This document shows, piece after piece, positions 1 to 6,131 of a DNA stretch of 9,896 bases. Position 1 is the first letter of the stretch; every line of letters starts with the position of its first letter. The notes under the pieces were generated by a model. The model searched no databases. It saw only the letters and a program-made list of their open reading frames with translations, and was not told where the DNA came from. Source of the stretch: DATLGD01 sp035540755 (GTDB lineage: Bacteria > Actinomycetota > Actinomycetes > Mycobacteriales > SCTD01); assembly GCA_035540755.1 (NCBI GenBank), contig DATLGD010000176.1, positions 1-9,896 of the forward strand. Direction: 5' to 3'. The translations under genes were made by a program, and so were the position numbers.

Positions 1-1
1 C

Positions 2-1816
2 GACGAGCTGCGGATCGGGGTCGGCCTCGGCGCCGTCGGCACGCTGGTGCCGATCCTCGTGCTCGTCGCGACCGCGACCCGGCTGTCGGCCGCCGCCCGC
101 GACCGGCGGGCGGCGGCGATCCGGCTCGTCGGCGGCACGGCCGGTCAGGTGCGCCGGTTCGCCGGGGTCGAGGGCGCCCTCGCCGGGCTGCTGGGCGCGG
201 CCCTCGGGGTGGCGGCCTTCGTCCTGCTGCGCGGCCCCGTCGCGACGGCGCTGCCGGTGCCCGACGGCGTCGACCCGGCCCGGGTATGGCCGGGGCTGCC
301 GGTGCTGGTCGCCGTCGTGCTGCTCGTGCCGGCGCTGGCCGCAGCGACGGCGACCCTGGCGCTGCGCCGGGTCGTCACCTCCCCGCTGGGCGTCACCCGC
401 CGGGTGCGGACGGCCAAGGCCGGGGCGGTGCGCCTGGTGCCGCTCGCCGTCGGCCTGGCGATGCTCGGCGGGGCGCTGCTGGCCCGCGACGCGGTGATCG
501 GCGGGATGCTGCACGGCGCGGTGCTGCTGCTCGGCGGCGCCGCCCTGAGCCTGGTCGGCATCGCGGTCGCCGGCGCCGCGCTGGCCCGCGCCGCCGGGCT
601 CGCCCTCGCCCGGTGGGGACGGGGGACCGCCAGCACGCTGGCCGGCCGGCAGCTGGTCGCCGACCCGGCCGCGGCGGCGCGCACCGTCACCGGCACGGCG
701 CTGGTCGTCGCCGTCGCCACTTTCGTGCTGGCCTTCCTGCCGCTGCTCGCCCAGGCCGGCGGTGCGGGCCTGGCCGAGCGCACCGAGCGTGTGCTGGACC
801 CGGGCACGCTGGTCGTGTCTCTGGAAGGCCGGGACGGCGTCGCGACGTCCCCGGACCTGGCGGCTCTCAGCGCGCTGCCAGGTGTACGCGGCGTCGCGGA
901 GGTCCGGACGGTGCGGCTGCTGCAGGAGGGCGGTGACCTGTCCTTCCTCACCGACATGGACTCGGGCCCGCCCGGCCCGCTCGACCTGCCGGTGGAGGCC
1001 GTCGTCGCCGACTGCGGCCAGCTCTCGATCGCCCTGCGCGCCCCGCTCGACGGCTGCGTGCCCGGCCAGGCCTACCGGCTCGACGGCGGCATCCCGTTCG
1101 AGCCGTCGACCCCGCGGCTGCAGGCGCTCGGACCCGACGGCGTGACCCTCACCGGGGAGACCGTGACGGTGCCGGCCGACCTGCCGGTGCTGCCGTGGCC
1201 GGACGGCCTGCAGTACGGCATGGACGGGTTGCAGCTCAACGGCTCGCTGCTCCTGCCGCCGGGCACGGTTGCCGGACAGGGGTACGCGCCGACGCTGCTC
1301 GTCGCCACCGACGGCAGCCCCGACACCATCGAGTCGGTGCGCACCGCCGTCGCCGGGAACTACGGCCGGGTCGCGCCGTTCACCGCCCCGGAGGCGGTCG
1401 CCCGGCTCGGCGCGCCGGTGCGCGCCCTGGAGGGCGCGGCGTTGCTCGCCGTGGTGCTCGCCGTGCTGACCGGCGGGCTGTCGGCCGCCGTGACCACGGC
1501 CGACGCCGTCCGCGAGCGACGCCGGGGCCACGCCGCGCTGGTGGCGCTCGGCACTCCGGTCGCGGTGCTGCGCCGCTGCGTGCTGCTGCACGCGGCCACC
1601 CCGCTGCTGCTGACGGTCGGGCTGGCGCTCGGCACCGGCGCGATCGGCTCGGCGCTGTACCTGCGGATCGGTGCCGACGGCGACCCGCTGCCGCTGCCCT
1701 GGACGGGCTACGCGGTCGTCGCCGCCGCGGCCGTCGTCGCCGGGCTGCTGGCCGCCGGGGCCGGGCTGCCGTTCGTGCGGGCCGCCGCCCGGCCGGAGGC
1801 GCTGCGGACCGAGTGA
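2..1816 (+). CDS. FtsX/MacB-family ABC transporter permease, 5'-truncated by the window edge
   Basis: This is the C-terminal 604 residues of an integral membrane permease; the frame is open from base 2, so the gene starts upstream. A GTG at 47 lies inside a membrane segment and is not a credible start. Hydrophobic segments lie near residues 9-25, 58-77, 97-122, 144-160, 173-195 and 229-251. A mostly polar region of about 220 residues follows (252-475, probably extracytoplasmic), then segments at 476-497, 525-553 and 569-592. The FtsX-domain pattern of a basic loop, 'LVG/LG', and then a helix appears twice: RDRRAAAIRLVGGTAGQVRR near residue 35, and ERRRGHAALVALGTPVAVLR near 507. This matches permeases with two FtsX domains that work with a separate ATPase, for lipoprotein or peptide export or envelope signalling. 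No partner ATPase is visible; in such families it normally lies next to the permease, so it may be upstream (inference). The substrate cannot be told from sequence. The family call is secure. Confidence 0.85.
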   Translation, partial: DELRIGVGLGAVGTLVPILVLVATATRLSAAARDRRAAAIRLVGGTAGQVRRFAGVEGALAGLLGAALGVAAFVLLRGPVATALPVPDGVDPARVWPGLPVLVAVVLLVPALAAATATLALRRVVTSPLGVTRRVRTAKAGAVRLVPLAVGLAMLGGALLARDAVIGGMLHGAVLLLGGAALSLVGIAVAGAALARAAGLALARWGRGTASTLAGRQLVADPAAAARTVTGTALVVAVATFVLAFLPLLAQAGGAGLAERTERVLDPGTLVVSLEGRDGVATSPDLAALSALPGVRGVAEVRTVRLLQEGGDLSFLTDMDSGPPGPLDLPVEAVVADCGQLSIALRAPLDGCVPGQAYRLDGGIPFEPSTPRLQALGPDGVTLTGETVTVPADLPVLPWPDGLQYGMDGLQLNGSLLLPPGTVAGQGYAPTLLVATDGSPDTIESVRTAVAGNYGRVAPFTAPEAVARLGAPVRALEGAALLAVVLAVLTGGLSAAVTTADAVRERRRGHAALVALGTPVAVLRRCVLLHAATPLLLTVGLALGTGAIGSALYLRIGADGDPLPLPWTGYAVVAAAAVVAGLLAAGAGLPFVRAAARPEALRTE

Positions 1817-1847
1817 CGTCGTCACCGCCCTGCGCACGGATCGAGGG

Positions 1848-1882
1848 TTGACCGTCGCCCCCGGCGGTGCAGGATCGGGGTC
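1848..1882 (+). promoter_or_regulatory. Probable promoter giving a leaderless mRNA for the universal stress protein
   Basis: A good -35 hexamer TTGACC (1848-1853) is followed after 16 bp by CAGGAT (1870-1875). Seven bases (1876-1882) then separate it from the ATG at 1883, which places the expected transcription start on or next to the A of the start codon. Leaderless mRNAs with this geometry are common in Actinobacteria (established knowledge). The GGGG at 1877-1880 is too close to the ATG to be a good ribosome binding site, which fits leaderless initiation. The promoter lies in the 66-bp gap after the permease gene, so the stress gene has its own start signal. Its use in vivo is inference. 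Confidence 0.5.
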
Positions 1883-2374
1883 ATGGACCCCGAGCGCTCC
1901 GACGCCCCCGTGGTGCTCGTCGGCTTCGACGAGTCGGTGGCCGGCCGCGCCGCGCTCGACAAGGCCGCCGACCTCGTCCGCCGCCTCGGCGGCGTCCTGA
2001 AGGTCGTGCACGCCGTCGCCCCGGCGACGCCGCTGACCACCGCGCCGGCCGGGCTGCCGGGCAACGGCTTCGTCGTCCCGCCGCCCGAGGACGTCGAGGC
2101 GATGTGCGCGCGCACCCGCGAGGTGCTCGACGGTCAGGTCCGCGAGCGGCTCGCCGGCTTCACGGGGTCGTGGACGTTCGACGTCGTGCACGGCGACGCC
2201 GTCACCGTGCTCGAGGAGCAGGCCGACGCCGTGAACGCCTACGCCGTGGTCGTCGGGACCCGGCACGCCGGCATCGGCACGGCGCTCGACCGGCTGCTCA
2301 CCGGCTCGACCTCGCGCGGCCTGCAGCGGCGGTGCAGCCGCCCTGTCCTCGTCGTGCCCGAGCCGCACGGCTGA
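1883..2374 (+). CDS. Universal stress protein (UspA family), single domain
   Basis: This is a 163-residue cytoplasmic protein of one Usp domain, the usual size for the family. The first strand VVLVGFDES (10-18) carries the conserved Asp16 that contacts adenine nucleotide in ATP-binding members. The C-terminal part contains VVVGTRHAGIG followed by TGSTS and ends in the typical strand RPVLVVPEP. The ATP-loop signature G-x2-G-x9-G(S/T) is not canonical: Gly125 is followed by Thr-Arg and then His128 where the second Gly is expected, and 12 rather than 9 residues precede Gly141-Ser142. Nucleotide binding is therefore uncertain. Usp proteins act in stress survival, dormancy and redox or energy sensing, but no specific partner is visible. 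The ATG at 1883 fits the leaderless promoter and starts the protein 9 residues before the first strand. The gene is monocistronic as far as can be seen, with 103 bp to the next gene. The family call is firm; the role is general. Confidence 0.88.
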   Translation: MDPERSDAPVVLVGFDESVAGRAALDKAADLVRRLGGVLKVVHAVAPATPLTTAPAGLPGNGFVVPPPEDVEAMCARTREVLDGQVRERLAGFTGSWTFDVVHGDAVTVLEEQADAVNAYAVVVGTRHAGIGTALDRLLTGSTSRGLQRRCSRPVLVVPEPHG

Positions 2375-2477
2375 CCTCCCCCGCCGGACCGGCCGCCCGG
2401 ATCCTCCGACAGGCCTCGCCCGGTGCCGTCGGCTGCGGCCGGCCCCGTACGGTCTCGGCGACGGGAAGGGAGCCGCC

Positions 2478-3443
2478 ATGAGCCAGGACGCCGTCGTCGT
2501 CGACGACGTGCACGTCGCGTTCGGCACCACCCGCGCGCTCGACGGCGTGAGCCTGTCCGTCGAGCGCGGCACCGTGCTCGGCCTGCTCGGCCCGAACGGC
2601 GCCGGCAAGACGACCGCGGTCCGGGTGCTCACCACGCTCCTGCGCCCCGACCGCGGCCGAGTCACCGTCTCGGGGCTGGACGTCCTCGCCGACCCCGGCG
2701 CCGTCCGGCGCCGGATCGGGCTGGCCGGGCAGTACGCCGCGGTCGACGACAACCTCACCGGCCGGGAGAACCTCGCCCTGTTCGGCACGCTGCACCGGCT
2801 CGGCCGCCGGGCCGACGGGCGCGCCGCCGAGCTGCTCGAGCGCTTCGACCTCGACGACGCCGCCGACCGCGTCGTCCGCACCTACTCCGGCGGCATGCGC
2901 CGCCGACTCGACCTCGCCGCGAGCCTGGTCAACGAGCCGGAGGTGCTGTTCCTCGACGAGCCCACCACCGGCCTCGACCCGCGCAGCCGGCTGGCGCTGT
3001 GGGACATCATCGAGCAGCTGGTCGGCGGGGGCACCACGCTGCTGCTCACGACCCAGTACCTCGAGGAGGCCGACCGGCTGGCCGACCGGATCGCGGTCAT
3101 CGACCACGGCCGGGTCATCGCCGAGGGCACCGCCGACGAGCTCAAGACCCGCACCGGCGGGCAGGTCGTCGCCGTCCGGGTCGCCCATGAGCACCGCGAG
3201 GCCGCCCGGACCGCGCTCGCGCCGCTGGACGGCGCGGGCGAGATCGAGCAGACCGACGACGGCACCATCGTCGTGCCGGCACCCGACGGCGGCGAGTTCG
3301 TCGTCCGCGCCGCCGCACTGCTGTCGGACGCCGGAGTCCCGCTCGAGGAGATCGCGCTGCGCCGGCCGACGCTCGACGACGTCTTCCTGTCCCTCACCGG
3401 GCACCCGCCGGAGCCGGACGACGACCTCGAGGAGGCCTCGTGA
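2478..3443 (+). CDS. DrrA-family ABC transporter ATP-binding protein
   Basis: This 321-residue cytoplasmic ATPase powers an ABC-2 type exporter. Walker A is GPNGAGKTT (residues 38-46), the ABC signature is YSGGM (136-140), and Walker B is VLFLDEP (156-162) followed by the D-loop TTGLD. The switch position normally held by His is Gln193 in TTQYLEEAD, which is the usual form in the DrrA/daunorubicin-resistance subfamily. A C-terminal extension of about 90 residues ends with the subfamily-typical ALRRPTLDDVFLSLTGH. The start is well supported by a purine-rich ribosome site (GGGAAGGGAG) just upstream of the ATG at 2478. The stop overlaps the start of the permease gene by 4 nt (GTGA), so the two products are translationally coupled and very probably form one exporter. 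Relatives export antibiotics, lipids or glycolipids; the substrate here is unknown. The family assignment is secure. Confidence 0.93.
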   Translation: MSQDAVVVDDVHVAFGTTRALDGVSLSVERGTVLGLLGPNGAGKTTAVRVLTTLLRPDRGRVTVSGLDVLADPGAVRRRIGLAGQYAAVDDNLTGRENLALFGTLHRLGRRADGRAAELLERFDLDDAADRVVRTYSGGMRRRLDLAASLVNEPEVLFLDEPTTGLDPRSRLALWDIIEQLVGGGTTLLLTTQYLEEADRLADRIAVIDHGRVIAEGTADELKTRTGGQVVAVRVAHEHREAARTALAPLDGAGEIEQTDDGTIVVPAPDGGEFVVRAAALLSDAGVPLEEIALRRPTLDDVFLSLTGHPPEPDDDLEEAS

Positions 3444-4267
3444 GCACCCGCACCGTGCAGGCGCCCGCCCCCGAGCGCGCGCAGGACGACGGCGGCTCCG
3501 AGCTCGCCTGGGCGCTGCGCGACACCTGGGCGCTGACCAAGCGAAACCTGCGCACCCTCCAGCGCACGCCGCAGCTGATCGTCTTCGCGACCGTGCAGCC
3601 GGTGATCTTCATCCTGCTCTTCCGGTACGTCTTCGGCGGCGCGATCTCCGCTCCGGGCGGCATCGACTACGTCGACTACCTGCTCACCGGGATCTTCGTG
3701 CAGACGCTGACCTTCGCCGCCATCCAGACCGGCATCGGGCTCGCGGAGGACATGAGCAAGGGCATCGTCGACCGGTTCAAGTCGATGCCGCTGTCGCGCG
3801 GCGCCGTGCTCGGCGGCCGGATCGGGGCCGACCTGGTGCGCAACACGGCCATGATCGCCGTCATGATCGGCGTCGGGTACGCGGTGGGCTTCCGCTTCAG
3901 CAACGGCGTTCTCGGTCCGACCCTGGCCGTGCTGCTGCTGCTCGCCTGGGGGTTCGCCTTCTCCTGGGTGGGCGCCTACATCGGCCTGTCGCTGACCTCG
4001 CCGGAGACGGTGCAGGCGGCCGCCTTCCCGACGATCTTCCCGCTGGTGTTCGCCTCGTCGATCTTCGTGCCGGTGCAGACGATGCCCGGCTGGCTGCAGG
4101 CGTTCGTCAAGGTCAACCCGATCACCCTGGTCACCGACTCGGTGCGGGCGCTGGCCCTCGGCGAGCCGTTCGAGCTGTGGCCGAGCCTGGGATGGGCGGC
4201 GCTGGCGATGGCGCTGATCGTCGCGGTGTTCGCGACGCTGGCGGTGCGGCGCTACCGGCGCACCTGA
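3440..4267 (+). CDS. DrrB-family ABC-2 type transporter permease
   Basis: This 275-residue inner-membrane protein is the permease half of the exporter whose ATPase is encoded immediately upstream (4-nt overlap, GTG start within GTGA). A hydrophilic N-terminus of about 45 residues precedes six hydrophobic segments near 46-66, 81-101, 129-151, 159-184, 193-213 and 249-269, the ABC-2 topology. Between segments 2 and 3 lies the conserved coupling region EDMSKGIVDRFKSMPLSRGA, which in this family contacts the ATPase. The stretch VPVQTMPGWLQAFVKVNPIT before the last segment is also characteristic of DrrB-like permeases. Length is normal and nothing looks broken. Function is probably drug or lipid export, with substrate unknown. 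No regulator gene sits beside the pair. After the stop, a short GC hairpin at 4270-4282 and then a new promoter suggest the operon ends here. Confidence 0.92.
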   Translation: MSTRTVQAPAPERAQDDGGSELAWALRDTWALTKRNLRTLQRTPQLIVFATVQPVIFILLFRYVFGGAISAPGGIDYVDYLLTGIFVQTLTFAAIQTGIGLAEDMSKGIVDRFKSMPLSRGAVLGGRIGADLVRNTAMIAVMIGVGYAVGFRFSNGVLGPTLAVLLLLAWGFAFSWVGAYIGLSLTSPETVQAAAFPTIFPLVFASSIFVPVQTMPGWLQAFVKVNPITLVTDSVRALALGEPFELWPSLGWAALAMALIVAVFATLAVRRYRRT

Positions 4268-4269
4268 CG

Positions 4270-4282
4270 GGCCGGCGCGGCC
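4270..4282 (+). terminator. Weak hairpin after the DrrAB-like operon
   Basis: The arms GGCCG (4270-4274) and CGGCC (4278-4282) are perfect complements around a 3-base loop and begin 3 bases after the permease stop. There is no T-run. It could help end transcription, but a 5-bp stem is common by chance in DNA this GC-rich. Confidence 0.25.
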
Positions 4283-4293
4283 ACCCCTGGGAT

Positions 4294-4322
4294 CTGACGG
4301 TTTGATGACGAGCCGGTAACGT
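4294..4322 (+). promoter_or_regulatory. Probable housekeeping-type promoter for the M23 peptidase gene
   Basis: CTGACG (4294-4299, one mismatch to TTGACG) and TAACGT (4317-4322) are separated by exactly 17 bp. The predicted transcription start falls near 4329, which gives a 5' leader of roughly 33 bases before the GTG at 4363. This placement makes an upstream GTG at 4321 (inside the -10) unlikely to be the translation start. The assignment is from consensus match only. Confidence 0.45.
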
Positions 4323-4362
4323 GACCGTCGCATCCCGCCGACGACATCCCTGGGGACCTCGA

Positions 4363-5175
4363 GTGCTGCACGCCCGTAGAGGGGTCGGTCCGCGCCGCCG
4401 TCTCGTCCTGCCCGTCCTGCTCCTGGGTGTCGGCTCCGCCGCCTTCGGCGGCCTGGCCGCCCTCCCCTCCACGGCGGCCGACGGTGACCACTCCGCAGTG
4501 GCGGCTGCCGAATCCCGCCCGGTGTCGCTCCTGACCGTGGCGGAGCTCGAGCGCGCACGCGACTCGGCTCGCGCCTCCCGCGGGCAGCGAGCCATCGACC
4601 TGGCCGCGCAGGCGGAGGCGGAGGCCGCAGCCCAGGCGGAGGCGGAGGCCGCTGCCCGGGCCCAGGCCGAGGCGGAGGCGGCCGCTCAGGCCCAGGCCCA
4701 GGCCGAGGCGGAGGCGGCCGCGCGCGCGCAGGCGGAGGCTGCCGCCGCGAAGAAGAAGGCCGAGACCGAGAAGGCGTCGACGCCCGCGTCCGGTGGTGGG
4801 GCCTGCCCGGTGCCGAACGCGACGTTCACCGACACCTGGGGCGCCGCGCGGTCGGGAGGTCGGGCGCACAAGGGCACCGACCTGATGGCGCCGGACGGCT
4901 CGCCGGTCTACGCCGTCGTGTCCGGCAGGGTCCGGACGGCGTCGAGCTCGCTCGGCGGTCTGTCGCTCTACCTCGACGGCGACAACGGCGAGACCTACTT
5001 CTACGCCCACAACTCCGCGAACGTCGCCTCCACCGGCCAGCGGGTGGGCGCCGGTGACCTGATCGCGAAGGTCGGCTCCACCGGCAACGCCGGGAACACC
5101 CCGCACGTGCACTTCGAGCGGCAGGTCGGCGGCCGCTCGGTCAACCCGTACGAGTTCCTGCGCAGGCTCTGCTAG
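4363..5175 (+). CDS. Secreted M23 (LytM-type) metallopeptidase with alanine/glutamate-rich coiled-coil stalk
   Basis: This 270-residue exported protein probably cuts peptide cross-links in cell-wall peptidoglycan. The N-terminus has arginines (RRGVGPRRR) and then a hydrophobic stretch VLPVLLLGVGSAAFGGLAAL, a signal peptide or anchor. Residues about 80-130 are an Ala/Gln/Glu/Arg coiled coil built from repeated AQAEAEA-type units. A short Ser/Gly linker follows, then the M23 domain. The zinc ligands are intact: His169 and Asp173 in HKGTD, and His248/His250 in PHVHFE. Coiled coil plus LytM is the layout of cell-wall hydrolases and of NlpD/EnvC-like division factors. I chose GTG 4363 because GGGGA (4352-4356) lies 6 bases upstream and a promoter lies just before; GTG 4321 in the same frame would add 14 residues and overlaps the promoter. 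The gene converges on the next one. With all ligands present, enzymatic activity is likely. Confidence 0.87.
   Translation: MLHARRGVGPRRRLVLPVLLLGVGSAAFGGLAALPSTAADGDHSAVAAAESRPVSLLTVAELERARDSARASRGQRAIDLAAQAEAEAAAQAEAEAAARAQAEAEAAAQAQAQAEAEAAARAQAEAAAAKKKAETEKASTPASGGGACPVPNATFTDTWGAARSGGRAHKGTDLMAPDGSPVYAVVSGRVRTASSSLGGLSLYLDGDNGETYFYAHNSANVASTGQRVGAGDLIAKVGSTGNAGNTPHVHFERQVGGRSVNPYEFLRRLC
4605..4748 (+). repeat. Degenerate in-gene repeat encoding the Ala/Glu/Gln coiled coil
   Basis: Short units such as GCGGAGGCGGAGGCC and GCCCAGGCC recur many times in the same frame and encode AQAEAEAAA-type heptad-like units. Codon usage varies between copies (gcc, gcg, gct, gca), so the tract is diverged, but near-identical blocks such as caggcggaggcggaggccgc remain. 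Such tracts can change length by slippage or unequal recombination without shifting the frame if whole codons are gained or lost. Confidence 0.6.
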
Positions 5176-5213
5176 TACCGCTGCCGCAGCCTCGGCCCTG
5201 ACGTGTCCCGCGG

Positions 5214-5242
5214 CGGCTGTGCCGCAGCCGGTGTCCGGCACC
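5214..5242. terminator. Hairpins between the convergent M23 genes, possible two-way terminator
   Basis: CGGCTG (5214-5219) pairs with CAGCCG (5225-5230) around a 5-base loop, and GGTG (5230-5233) pairs with CACC (5239-5242) immediately after. Both lie in the 78-bp gap between two converging stops (5175 and 5254), where a shared terminator is expected. No T-run is present on either strand, so this is a structure-only call. Confidence 0.35.
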
Positions 5243-5253
5243 TCGGACGTCGC

Positions 5254-6057
5254 TCAGCAGCCCCCGCCGCTCGGCCGGTCCGGGATGCTCGGGTCGACCA
5301 CCTCGATGTGCAGGTGCGGCCAGTGCGGCGGCGCGGTGTGGTCGTCGACCTGCGAGCGGAACGGCAGCACCCGGGCGCCCGAGCCGACGACGGTCACGCC
5401 CGCCTCGACCCGCTCGCCGGGCGCCACCCGCAGGCCCTCGAAGTGCAGGACCTTCACCTCCCAGCCAGGGCGGGCGTCCGGCTCGACGACCAGGTAGTGG
5501 TCGACGTGCCTGCAGTACAGCCGGTAGGTGCCGGCGCGCAGCACGCGCCCGGTCACCGGCGAGCGGACCTCCCCGGTCGGGTCGGCGACGATGTCGGCGG
5601 CGCCCTGCGGATGGGTGTCGCGGCTGCGGCTGTCCAGCAGCCCGGCCCGGACCGCCCCGGGCACCGGCTCCTGCGGCTGCGCCCCGTCGTGCCCGCTCTG
5701 GTGGAAGCCGATGACCTCGACGACGTCGACCGGTGCGTGCAGCACCACCGGCCCGGCGACGGCGTAGGGCTGCCAGCCGGTCGACGCCGTCACACGGGGC
5801 GTCGGCGGCGGCTCGGGCGAGGCGGCCGGCGGCTCGGGCTCGGCGGGCGCGGACTCCTCCGGGCCGGCCAGCAGAACGTCCTCGGCCGGGACCTCGGCGG
5901 GCTCGTCGCTCGGCGCCGGCGAGACCGGGGCGGACACCGCCCCCGCGGACCCGGCAGCCCCCGACGCCGGCTCGGCGGCCGCCAGCCCGCCGGCGGCGGT
6001 CAGCAGACCGGCCAGCAGCACCAGGCCGTTCAGCGTGGCGAGCGCGCGTGCGGACAT
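5254..6057 (-). CDS. Exported M23/LytM-like peptidase-fold protein with altered first metal motif
   Basis: This 267-residue protein has a signal-peptide-like N-terminus (ALATLNGLVLLAGLLTAAGG). A low-complexity Ala/Pro/Glu/Ser segment follows to about residue 90, which looks like a wall-spanning linker. The C-terminal half resembles M23 domains: HPQGAADIVADPTGEVRSPV aligns with the usual H-x-G-x-D, VTGRVLRAGTYRLYCRHVD with the central sheet, and PHWPHLHIEVVDP with the HxH motif (His248, His250). The first motif is odd: His149 and Asp155 have five residues between them instead of three, so metal binding and activity are doubtful without a model. ATG 6057 is preferred; a GTG directly before it (6060) is also possible. 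GAGG lies only 2 bases from the ATG, while TACCGT seven bases upstream of the ATG would suit a leaderless start. The gene converges with the canonical M23 gene and is divergent from the monooxygenase gene. It could be a hydrolase, a LytM-type regulator or a wall-binding protein. Confidence 0.72.
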   Translation of the reverse strand: MSARALATLNGLVLLAGLLTAAGGLAAAEPASGAAGSAGAVSAPVSPAPSDEPAEVPAEDVLLAGPEESAPAEPEPPAASPEPPPTPRVTASTGWQPYAVAGPVVLHAPVDVVEVIGFHQSGHDGAQPQEPVPGAVRAGLLDSRSRDTHPQGAADIVADPTGEVRSPVTGRVLRAGTYRLYCRHVDHYLVVEPDARPGWEVKVLHFEGLRVAPGERVEAGVTVVGSGARVLPFRSQVDDHTAPPHWPHLHIEVVDPSIPDRPSGGGC

Positions 6058-6131
6058 CACCTCGACGGTACGTGCCGGACCGGGCGGCGGCAGCCGCTCG
6101 TCGATACCGGCCGGATGCCAGAGTGGGCGGC

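Noticed and set aside
2424..2453. Promoter for the DrrAB-like operon with TACGGT at 2448-2453 as -10
   Set aside because: The -10 is fair, but the bases 17-18 bp upstream (TGCCGT) are a poor -35, so I did not list it as a feature.
2298..3404. 368-codon open frame on the minus strand opposite the DrrA-like gene
   Set aside because: Antisense to a gene with intact Walker A, signature and Walker B motifs; low-complexity product with no recognisable family.
4284..4355. Imperfect inverted repeat CCCCTGGGAT / ATCCCTGGGG around the M23 promoter
   Set aside because: One mismatch in 10, and the left arm lies upstream of the predicted transcript start, so it cannot form an mRNA hairpin hiding the ribosome site; operator function is unsupported.
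4321..4362. GTG 4321 as the start of the M23 peptidase
   Set aside because: It overlaps the predicted -10 element, has no ribosome site and adds 14 residues before the signal peptide; GTG 4363 has GGGGA at good spacing.
4268..4362. A c-di-AMP (ydaO-type) riboswitch before the cell-wall hydrolase gene
   Set aside because: Such switches are known upstream of actinobacterial wall hydrolases, but the space is under 100 bases, the predicted leader only about 33, and I see no matching conserved blocks.
4605..4748. CRISPR-like or intergenic tandem repeat
   Set aside because: The repeats are in frame inside a gene, have no spacers of regular size, and encode a coiled coil.
4252..5241. 329-codon open frame on the minus strand opposite the M23 gene, with Leu/Arg/Gly repeats
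   Set aside because: The repeats are the antisense reading of the coiled-coil codons; no signal or domain of its own.
5733..6131. Upstream extension of the monooxygenase frame by 133 codons
   Set aside because: The extension is Arg/Ala/Pro-rich and lies antisense to the signal peptide and linker of the M23-like gene; the FMO family starts close to its first Rossmann motif.
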